Below, in pieces: positions 55,086 through 64,000 of a DNA stretch of 64,000 nucleotides. The DNA is from Zoroaster sp. YZ-2022. Taxonomy: Eukaryota; Echinodermata; Asteroidea; Forcipulatida; Zoroasteridae. The stretch is taken from the NCBI GenBank assembly GCA_029582265.1, contig CM055816.1:20393843-20457842 (forward strand), given 5' to 3'. The notes beneath the pieces were generated by a model that saw nothing but the letters and a program-made list of their open reading frames with translations, ran no database searches and was not told where the DNA came from. The position numbers and the translations under genes are program-made. Position 1 is the stretch's first letter. The number at the start of each line of letters is the position of its first letter.

Positions 55086-55889
55086 CCCTAACCACCCTGA
55101 ATCCATCAAATCCATCCCCCTGTATTGGAAGATTTTGGTGGATTCAGGATACCTCCACATTGAGCATGTGGCGGATTTTGATGGATTCAGGATTTCAATA
55201 GTTTTTAACTGCTTGGTCATGTTGGTTGATAATAATAATAATAATGTGTGGATTTATATAGCGCACGTATCCACCAACTAAGTGGTGCTCAAGGCGCATT
55301 ATATTATTATCCCTGCTCATAAGGCTCATAAGGCTCATAAGGCTCATAAATCATTCCTGAAACCATCTCAGCTCCCTGGGGAGTATACAGCTCAATTGCT
55401 GCCATTTCTAGCGCATATACATTGTAGAGCAAACCAACTCTGCCTTCACAGGTACCCATTTAACCCCTGGGTGGAGAGAAGCAATTATGATTAAGTGTCT
55501 TGCTCAAGGACACAAGTGTCATGGCCGTGATTCGAACCCACATTCTGTTGCTAACACCAGAACTTGAATCCGATAGCTAGACACGCCGCTACGACACCCC
55601 TATGATGGATTATAGTTACATGTACTGTATGTTGGGATTTGCGATGGATTCTATGCAGCAAACATACTATACAAATTTTCATGTGAGCATGGTATTTTGA
55701 ATGATCCGCCAAAATCCACCAGAAATTTAGTGGTGGATTTTGGCGGATTCAGGATATGTCCAATATCTACACTGGCGGATTCTGATGGATTCAGGACACC
55801 AGCATTTTGTGTGTGACAAAATTGGTGGATTTTGGTGGATTCTGGTGGATTCAGGATGATTTCTAGTAAAAATACCCAAGGGGTTAGGG
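55086..55889. mobile_element. TTAA/CCCTAAC element (GGATTCAGGAT word), split by a SINE
   Basis: TTAA flanks at 55082-55085 and 55890-55893; ends CCCTAACCACCC and the inverse of GGGGTTAGGG. The interior is built of TGGATTCAGGAT and TTTTGGTGGATTC words in both orientations. A SINE occupies 55230-55601. Confidence 0.8.
55230..55601 (-). repeat. tRNA-derived SINE
   Basis: Minus-strand copy with an (AAT)n tail at the left and a diverged head at the right. It carries three tandem AAGGCTCAT units and sits inside the TTAA element. Confidence 0.88.
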
Positions 55890-55899
55890 TTAATATAGA

Positions 55900-56800
55900 G
55901 TCCACATTTATTATGACTCTCATAAATCAAGAGAAACTTGTGTTCATACATACATGTACATGTATTTGTTATTTTATACATTTGGGAGTAGTTGTGTATT
56001 TTTACAAAATTGTTTAAGGGTTATCCAGGTAGGATATTATACCAACTGCAGGGATCGATTTCGTTAAAAAAATTTTGCATACCAAATCTTTAGGCAGAAA
56101 TATTTTTGGTGCGAATCTAATGCTAATCATAGCAAAATCTTGTATTTTGCGTAGCAACTTCACATTTTGAGTAGAATTTTCCTAGATGCAATACAAGCGA
56201 AATTATTCACTCTTTGTATGTGGCAATTTGTATCAAAGGCAGTACAAAAATCTGTCAACAAAATTACTTTTGCAGGTCTTTTTTATTTCACAAAGTGCGA
56301 CAAGTGGACCCTCTATTAGGCCAAAAAAAAAAAAGTTGAGTTGCCCTCCAGTGAAAATATTTGAAGGGGTCGGTCGGTCGGGATTTTTTAATTTTTTTTA
56401 ATTTATTTTTTTCTCCTTGACTGTCATTTTAAGATTGAAATGCATTGGAACTGAAATCACATACCATGTTTTTCAAAGACAATGATCTAGCAGTATGCAC
56501 AAGTACACTGTACATGTACATGTACCTAAAGAATAAAAAGACATCACACATTCAACTTTATAATAATCTTTCAACAACTTTATTTCAACATTTCATACAC
56601 TTGTTTCTAGCACTTTTGTTCCTAACAACTTTACGTGAATTTAAGCGTTTAGTTAATTTATTTTTTTCGTGTACATATGTAAATGGGTAAGTTCGTCCCA
56701 AACCTGTAGCTGTAATGTAAAGGTTGAAACCCCTTTTGGTTAATGACATACTGTACAGTACACGTATGCTAGATTGCTGTATTGGGGGAGCTGCAAACCA
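55900..56800. other. no gene seen
   Basis: AT-rich, with TACATGTA words near 55962 and 56510 and poly-A/T runs. The reading frames are short and unremarkable. Confidence 0.3.
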
Positions 56801-56804
56801 TTAA

Positions 56805-57161
56805 CCCTCCTACATGTATGCCCAGGCTGAAATTTGGCCCAGTAAGCACCGCACCCACAGACAGTCACTTGAGTATTTTTGGTTGCATTGCCAATTGTTC
56901 ACACATGTGTATAAGAGTGCTGGAGATAGTGGCAAAGTCAAACACACTTGTGTATGTCTTACAAGTTACAATGTGCAGAGTCACACAGAGCTGTGTACAT
57001 GTACATGTATGTACTGCATAAGTTACAGTCGAGTGGTTTTGGTTTGACCTCCTACCATAGCCACATGTCCTTGCATTTATTTGAGTGCACTGCACAAAGT
57101 CAATGGGTTGGGAGTGACATACAAATTTTGAGTGTCTTTGATTGTTAAACCTATAGGAGGG
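56805..57161 (-). mobile_element. TTAA element, family B, copy 2
   Basis: Inverse of 18499-18844: begins CCCTCCTACATGTATGCCC (TTAA at 56801-56804) and ends CTATAGGAGGG, followed by ATAA rather than TTAA. Confidence 0.8.
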
Positions 57162-57169
57162 ATAAGCAT

Positions 57170-58015
57170 GGGCGATATTGATTTTTTTCATCCACGATAT
57201 ATCAGCAAACATACATGTATGTAGCGATTTTCGATAGTATCGCGATTTTCGATAGTATTGCGATTATTTTGTTACATTACATTTTGTTACATGCGATTAT
57301 TTTGTTACATGGAGTGTCGTGGCCGAGCGGTCTAGCGCACCGAACTCAAGTTCTGGTGTTGCCAGCAGCAGAATGTGGGTTCGAGCCCCAGCCGTGACAC
57401 CTGTGTCCTTGAGCAAGACACTTAACCATAATTGCTTCTCCACCCAGGGGTTAAATGGGTACCTGTGAAAGGCAGAGATGGTTTGCTCTCTATGCGCTTA
57501 GAAATGGCAGCAATTGAGCTGTATACTCCCCAGGGAGCTGAGATGGTTTCAGGAATGATTTATGAGCCTTATGAGCCTTATGAGCAGGGATAATAATATA
57601 ATGCGCCTTGAGCGCCACTTAGTTGGTGGATACGTGCGCTATATAAATCTATACATTATTATTATTATTATTCACGCATGATTGCTTTAGAGCTGATAAC
57701 CACAGGTACATGTATATACATGTACATTGTACCCCTCTACAAACATCACAATAAATCACAAATTAGTTTGCGTTGTGTGCATACTTCTGAAGTAGTTCAC
57801 TTTTGTTTCTCACTTCCAAAAGCTGAAAAGACTGTCCTAATTTTGTTTCCATGGAATTTCTGACTTGAATCACAATGGCGATTTTTTTTGTGTTAATCTC
57901 GATGTATTTTTTTAATCGCGATTTTGCCGGATATCTCGATAACTTCAAAGGTTCTCGTATCGTAAATCGAATAAAAAAAGATATCGCGATATTTGATATT
58001 ATCGTCTTATCGCCC
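57170..58015. mobile_element. ATCG-rich MITE split by a SINE
   Basis: GGGCGATATTGATTTTTT at the left, inverse end ATATTATCGTCTTATCGCCC at the right. The interior is rich in CGATTTTCGATAGTAT and ATATCGCGAT words. A SINE occupies 57311-57672. Confidence 0.65.
57311..57672 (+). repeat. tRNA-derived SINE, best-preserved copy
   Basis: Head GTGTCGTGGCCGAGCGGTCT (A box) and GTGGGTTCGAGCC (B box), body CTTGAGCAAGACACTTAACC, tail GCGCCTTGAGCGCC...GCGCTATATAAATC and (ATT)n. RNA polymerase III promoter boxes look intact. Confidence 0.93.
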
Positions 58016-58092
58016 AAACAAAACCATAATTGCCAGTTTTGTTGAAAAATAAAGATGTATTTTCCGAGCTTTACTGGCAATTTGAGTGTCGT

Positions 58093-58445
58093 GAAGTGTC
58101 GTGGCCGAGCGGTCTAGCTTACCGGACTCAAGTTCTGGTGTTAGCAGCAGAATGTGGGTTCAAATCCCGGCCGTGACACTTGTGCCCTTGAGCAAGACAC
58201 TTAAACCATAATTGCTTCTCTCCACCCAGGGGTTAAATGGGTACCTGTGAGGGCAGAGTTGGTTGATTAGCCCTGTATGCGCTGTAATGGCAGCAATTGA
58301 GCTGTATACTCCCCAGGGAGCTGAGATGGTTTCAGGAATGATTTATGAGCCTTATGAGCAGGGGTAATGATATAATGCGCCTTGAGCACCACTTAGTTGG
58401 TGGATACATGTACGTGCGCTATATAAGTCCACACATTATTATTAA
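58093..58445 (+). repeat. tRNA-derived SINE
   Basis: Plus-strand copy starting GTGTCGTGGCCGAGCGGTCT and ending GCGCTATATAAGTCC plus a short ATT tail. Confidence 0.9.
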
Positions 58446-59857
58446 TTTTTACATGTTTGTCCACATTGAGTATTCTTCATTGGATGTGAAAATGGTCAAT
58501 ATTGAACAGGCCATTTTGCCTCCGAAATCGAGTTACAATCTTCTGAGTCAGTCTAATTTCCAAGGGTTGAGTCTGAGTCATTATACATGTTGACTCGAGT
58601 CAGAGTCACTAAAAATGTGACTCGAGTGGGGGTCATGAGTCATGTACAAGTCTGACTGATTAATGGGTGTTTGTATCTATGGCTACAGGTTTTGAATGTG
58701 ATGGTGATCTGCTGCCCAAATGCTAGTTAAAATGACGGCGGACTACTCAAAACCCCTATCCTACATGTACATGTAGTAGTCCAACAGGCCTTATGAACTT
58801 TGGAACTTTTTTTGTTTTGTTCAACAAGTCTCATCGAGAAGGAAAAGGAAAACAAAAACAAACAAAAAACGAACAATTTCAAAGAACATTACGAACAATT
58901 TCAAAGAACATTGAGAAATGTTCTCATATTTGATAATAAAAGTAAAGTAGACTTTGTTCTTCAAATGCATTTTAGTAAATATACCCGTGCACACGTGTTA
59001 TGTATCGGCAGTTGAAGCTCATGTACGTAATTAGACTTTACAGATCACAAATTCCCTGGAAATTTGAAATGGCCACGGTTATTACATGTAGCTACAACTG
59101 GTTTGTGCAATTTCTTTATCATTTGCTGTCTCGTGTAGAATATTTTACCTTGTGGATTGGGCCATTTCTAGTCTTGGTTCAAAACTGTTTGTATGTTTTT
59201 GATACACGATCCGATGACGCTACGAGCAGCTACAATCACGAACCGCTACCACACACATGAACCGCTATCAAACACAGTCTTGGGAACTTCAAATAATCTC
59301 CCCCCCCCCCCCCCGAAAACGGGGGGAAACCACTACGCATGCGTCAGTTTGAAATGCTAGCGCGGCCCACATTTTTGGTGTGCACGCGCATAAACAACAA
59401 CGGACTGCTGTGAAGTTATCGATCAGTGAACACGGCAGTCCATAAAATGCAAGATAAAGTATATGAAATTTCCAACTCATCACAGCTGTCAGAAGTTCAA
59501 AGATAAACTAGTGACGTGTAAAACATGTGCTAATGAAGAAAACGTGCGCTTACAGGAAGCAGGTTGCATTGTGGGTAAATTCCTCTGCTTTTGTGTATAA
59601 CACTGCCCTCTGTTGTTTTATGCTGATATTCATAAAGTAAATCTTAATGCCATAGGCATATACATGCAGGCTAACATTGGGCACAGTAACTTTCGTTACA
59701 TGTGGGTAACTTTCGTTACACTGTAACTTTCGTTACAGTTTTGGGTATCTTTTTTTTCCTAAGCAGGTGTATCTTGTTAGTTTTCGTAGTTTCTATTTTA
59801 TTTTCTCCACATGCGGAGGAAGAAAACTAATTGCCAGATATCAAATCCAACAAATAG
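58446..59857. other. no gene seen
   Basis: Contains AACAATTTCAAAGAACATT repeated near 58872-58915, a poly-C run at about 59300-59314 and TAACTTTCGTTACA words (59687-59740). No exon is supportable. Confidence 0.3.
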
Positions 59858-60509
59858 AAATGCAATGGAAAAAAAACCCCTCATCTTTAAGTAACTTTCA
59901 TTACATACATGTAGTCTGTAACACAAATTTCTAGATTTTCCGCTAACCTTTATGAGCCAGAGATATAAATATGTTCAAACATTTACAGTGGCCTTGGGTG
60001 ACACACAGTTGATTTTGTGAGATTACTTGGAAAGGATAGCAGGCTTGTATGTACTAAAGGTTGGTGAAAAACATACTGAAAATTTAGGATCGGAGTTTCC
60101 GCCATTTGTAGGAGGGTTAATAGCGCAACAATTAATGCGGATGTTAGCTATAATAATATCCCCTCTATTAACAACTCATGGTACACACTCCCAGTGCAGA
60201 CATGAAGCATGCACTAATCCAATAACTGCTAACAATAGGCAAACATATCACACTGAATCAGTAGGAGGAAAGTGTGTGGAAACCATCTGTAAAATACTAC
60301 AATTTAAGCATTTATCTAACTAGTGTAATCTCTTGAATCTCTTCATTACATTCAAACATTACATTATTCAAGAGTCACAGATTTCTGTTGGCACCGCTCA
60401 AATGTTAAGTCTGAATTTTAAAAAGTCGTTTATGGGTAATTGAAACCGAAAAATGGAACCGGGTAATGACCGTTTCGGTCGGGTATCCGGGTACCCGGCA
60501 CAGCATATG
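59858..60509 (+). repeat. 650-bp direct repeat, left copy
   Basis: Starts AAATGCAATGG, ends GGTACCCGGCACAGCATATG. About 97% similar by eye to 63047-63694. Contains GTAGGAGGGTTAA, so part derives from a TTAA element end. Confidence 0.9.
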
Positions 60510-63046
60510 GGCAATTCTTTGGTAACGGAATTACGCCCATTTGTCACTTTGTCAAGGATTATTCTTTCCCAAGAAAATATGTTCTATGCTAGGCAACTCA
60601 TCTAAACATGGAAAGGGAGCCAAGACCCAATAGAATTGATTGACCGCTAAAAAAAAAAATCCCACAAGATTACCCTTTAAGGGGCGGAGCTTTAATATCG
60701 GTAATGGAATTACGGATGGAGGACAAGCATATTTGAGTTCTCGCATAAATTAATAAAACTCTCTGAAGTTTTGAAATTTTAAAATTGGACACTACCTGTT
60801 ATTTGTAGAGTTCAGGGTTGTTGTTAACTACAATGCAGAACAAAGTTGAAAAAATAATCACTCTTTTCATAATTTGCATTTTAATCACGGTAACGAATTA
60901 CGCCTGGGCGGTAACGGAATTACGCCATAGGTTTAATAGGTAAATGCAATACATTAACATTGAATTCAACATAAACTCATCACAATACAAATTTTAGAAG
61001 TTTATAAAATGGCACAAGGGGAAAGCTAGGTGAAAATTAGCAGATCAAAATGTAAATGTAGGCCTAAACATGTCTCAGCTTCATTTTTTAGGTCAAAGGT
61101 CAAGGTCAAATGAAAGTAATCTGGTGATGGCTGCATTGCTGGTTAGCAGATTTTAGAATTTGCCTAATTAATAGACCAATCACAGGATTGCCTACATCAC
61201 CACTGTACTTGAGGATTTTACCGTGGCTGACTTTTGGTGGCATACATGTAGCAAAGGCTGTGATTGGTCAACACGTTAAGGGCGAGCTTAATGGATTGAT
61301 CTATTGTTATCTTCCTAAAGGTAAAAATGGTCAAATAATATATAATGTGTCCTGGTTAAAACAAGGGCATGTACTTTAAATCCATTTAACATGTTTAAGA
61401 GGGAAATCTTTAATAGAAATATTTAACACATACATGATGAACTGCAGCAACAATAACAAATGTTCAATATTTGCTTCCTCAAATTCTTTTTTTTTTTAAC
61501 ATTCTGTGGTTGTTCCATGTTAAAAAACGTATTATAGATTTGGTAATTAATAACCATGCAAATGGAAACATTAGTACATTTCAAGTTTAGTATTTTCCTG
61601 AAAATGCGACCAAAGTGACTGAAGCGGCTGAATTGAGAAAGAAAATTGTCCTTGGAATATTTTTACGCATATGTTTATGATTTTTAAATGCTCAACTGTG
61701 CAATTTAGAGCATTTTAAATGGTTTTACATGTATTTATGTATTTTTTTTTACCGAAAATCGAATTTTACTATGAAAAATTGTATTATCGTATTTCACTAG
61801 TTTATCGTGCAAAATACAATAAAACTGTACTGGTTGGCATCTCTGAGCAAGGGAAAATGTAACAAGACTGTGCAAGCTGTGAAAAAAAAAAAGTTATTGG
61901 ATGTTGTAGCTTGAGAGATCTGTGTGGAATGAAAGCACATCTCGTCTATCCATCTGGGGTTCAGGTAGGATCAATGTGATGTTTGTTGTCTCAATAACAT
62001 CAACATCTTCACGCTCTGGCCACACAAACTTAAACTGACCCCTGTGCTGCAGAAAGTTAACTGCTACCTTTTCTTGACTCTCTGTTTGTGTCAAGATTTG
62101 GCCAACATAGTAGTTTGTTGTTTTGGCAGTGTGATATGGGATTAACACCCACTTTCCAACAACTACATCTGGCAAGACAACATTTACTACTTCTACAGCT
62201 CTATTCAAGTCAGTTTTCTCATTTGACACTTTCTCTTGGACGCTCTGTGGATGTTCAACTTTGAAGATGTGCCTGACAGTTGTACTTGATTGGGCATGAG
62301 GTTTCACATCAACCACATATCGGGATATGACTGAGTTTGTGCATCTGCTTGGTGTTAGGAATTGCCTCTACACCTTCACATTTAGTATTTAAAGTTATTG
62401 TCCAAGGTTACATGCAAATCTCCTATTCAATATGTCATGTACATAATCTGGAGGAAATGTGCATACTTTGTGCATGCGTAATTCCGTTACCGTAATTCCG
62501 TTACCGTTTCGTAATTCCGTTACCACTTGGAAAAATGCCAAGAAATTACTATTTTAAAGTTTTATTTTCATTTATGTTTATAGTAGGGTCTTTTAAAAAA
62601 AAACAACATATGAATAAAAAAAACAAGAAAATTTGTGAAATAAGTAACTTTTGCCATTTTTTCGGTAACGGAATTACGTGCTAATTTTGACATTTTTAAA
62701 TGAAGGCCTACACTATATATATATATATATTTATATATATAGATTTTTGTTTAATGACCCTGAGTAATGTTAGTAACTTGTAACATTATAAAATAAATCA
62801 AACCTTTTCCCTGTATGTAATTCAGAAAGTAATACATACACAAAATTATATTTTTTTACCAAATCTGAACGTTTTTAATCATAAATTGCAAAAATCACTG
62901 TTTTTACCAGAAATATGTTTTTTTTTTCAATTTCATTTTTTGAACTGAATTCCCCATTTAATTGAGGTCTGGAAAAAGTACAAAAAAGGTTTAATATGTA
63001 AATATTAATTTTTGACATTTTTTCCTCTCCCATGGAGAATTGCCCA
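60509..63046. mobile_element. 2.5-kb element between direct repeats
   Basis: The ends GGGCAATTCT and AGAATTGCCC are inverted. The word GGTAACGGAATTACG occurs near both ends (60522, 60893-60930, 62480-62522 inverted, 62664). It fits a DNA transposon with subterminal repeats, but the class is not established. It is bounded exactly by the 650-bp direct repeats. Confidence 0.5.
61894..62316 (-). CDS. uncharacterised C-terminal domain, possibly transposon-derived
   Basis: 140-aa frame. GKWVLIPYHTAKTTNYYVGQ, then EKVAVNFLQHR, KFVWPEREDVDVIE, NITLILPEP and a C-terminal LSFHTDLSSYNIQ. The W-x-x-I-P-Y / Y-V-G-Q / F-x-W-P-E / P-P pattern resembles a small beta-barrel (SH3/Tudor-like) tail that I recall at the C-terminus of uncharacterised metazoan proteins linked to transposons. 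It could be the last exon of the transposase of the surrounding element. Upstream minus-strand sequence (62317 on) shows no obvious continuation; an acceptor was not fixed. Confidence 0.4.
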   Translation of the reverse strand: MVDVKPHAQSSTTVRHIFKVEHPQSVQEKVSNEKTDLNRAVEVVNVVLPDVVVGKWVLIPYHTAKTTNYYVGQILTQTESQEKVAVNFLQHRGQFKFVWPEREDVDVIETTNITLILPEPQMDRRDVLSFHTDLSSYNIQ

Positions 63047-63694
63047 AATGCAATGGAAAAAAAAAACCTCATCTTTAAGTAACTTTCATTACATAGTCTG
63101 TAACACAAATTTCCAGATTTTCCGCTAACCTTTATGAGCCAGAGAAATAAATATGTTCAAACATTTACAGTGGCCTTGGGTGGCACACAGTTGATTTTGT
63201 AAGATTACTTGGAAAGGACAGCAGGCTTATGTACATGTACTAAAGGTTGGTGAAAAACATACTGAAAATTTAGGATCGGAGTTTCCGCCATTTGTAGGAG
63301 GGTTAATAGCGCAACAATTAATGCGGACGTTAGCTATAATAATATCCCCTCTATTAACAACTCATGGTACACACTCCCAGTGCAGACATAAAGCATGCAC
63401 TAATCCAATAACTGCTAACAATAGGCAAACATTATATCACACTGAATCAGTCGGAGGAAAGTGTGTGGAAACCATCTGTAAAATACTACAAAGGCGTTAT
63501 CTAACTAGTGTAATCTCTTGAATCTCTTCATTACATTCAAACATTACATTATTCAAGAGTCACAGATTTCTGTTGGCACCGCTCAAATGTTAAGTCTGAA
63601 TTTTAAAAAGTCGTTTACGGGTAATTGAAACCGAAAAATGGAACCGGGTAATGACCGTTTCGGTCGGGTATCCGGGTACCCGGCACAGCATATG
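63047..63694 (+). repeat. 650-bp direct repeat, right copy
   Basis: Same sequence and orientation as 59858-60509, with scattered substitutions and small indels (for example loss of an ACATGT unit). Confidence 0.9.
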
Positions 63695-64000
63695 TAGGTT
63701 GTTGACCGTCTAACCTACGTGTACATGTGTACATTGTACATGACCAGATCACCTGGACAAAAATTGCCCTTTCTACAAACATTTTCAATGTTCATAATTT
63801 TTACAAATGTACATTATGTGCTCATACTACATGTAGTAATATGCAGCAGTTATTCAATGCTAGTTTTATCCTTGACACTGTACATAATTACATGTATATT
63901 CAGTCAGTTCACATAATTCTTAGCCATGTACAGTACATACAGTGTATAATTATATTCAGTCAGTTCACATAATTCTTAAACATTTCATTATGAATTATAA
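63695..64000. other. no gene seen
   Basis: AT-rich, rich in TACATGTA/GTACATGT words. A near-identical ATATTCAGTCAGTTCACATA segment occurs twice (63896 and 63953). Confidence 0.35.

Noticed and set aside
57311..57400. Functional tRNA-Ser/Leu gene
   Set aside because: The A and B boxes are present, but the acceptor stem is not closed and the sequence continues into the SINE body and LINE-like tail.
58700..58726. Second exon for the candidate gene after CTACAG
   Set aside because: It would stop after about 12 codons and has a weak pyrimidine tract; accepting it would be arbitrary.

Overview
This window looks like nuclear DNA of a marine invertebrate deuterostome. The single well-supported host gene is split into 14 exons by GT-AG introns, and the rest is dominated by transposable elements and minisatellites. 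My best guess is amphioxus, because of the exon/intron-junction minisatellites, the very frequent TACATGTA words and the element mix. An acorn worm or echinoderm is not excluded. Nothing looks prokaryotic.

The host gene runs on the + strand from 3926 to 43368. It encodes the signal recognition particle receptor alpha subunit (SRPRA, docking protein). The exons join in frame to 1959 nt (652 aa plus stop), close to the length of vertebrate SRPRA, and all five GTPase motifs are intact. A CRE-like TGACGTCA lies upstream, and two AATAAA signals lie about 175 nt downstream of the stop.

About 37.5 of the 39.4 kb of this gene is intron. Introns 1, 3, 4, 8, 9, 10, 11 and 12 each carry a tandem array. 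In introns 8 and 12 the first repeat unit is the real 3' end of the exon plus its 5' splice site: a 105-bp unit with about 17 copies, and a 71-bp unit with about 23 copies. Each array therefore multiplies a splice junction. This is the most striking signal in the window.

Mobile elements. Intron 2 holds a complete-looking piggyBac transposon (11399-15019) with a two-exon, apparently intact 641-aa transposase. Intron 6 holds a Penelope-like element with inverted terminal arms (20081-21713), and Penelope-like ends recur in introns 2, 5 and 6. Intron 11 holds an RTE-like LINE fragment, itself split by a SINE, and a decayed CR1/L2-like LINE. That LINE shares its 3' tail with a tRNA-derived SINE present in eight copies. 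Many short elements are bounded by TTAA with CCCTCCTA or CCCTAAC ends. Each family is built from its own reiterated short internal word.

Downstream (43.6-64 kb) is mostly repeats: TTAA elements, foldback elements, a Tc1/mariner-like MITE, a probable Helitron 3' hairpin, a 510-bp near-palindrome, and a 2.5-kb element flanked by nearly identical 650-bp direct repeats. One plausible first coding exon of an unidentified gene starts at 51970.
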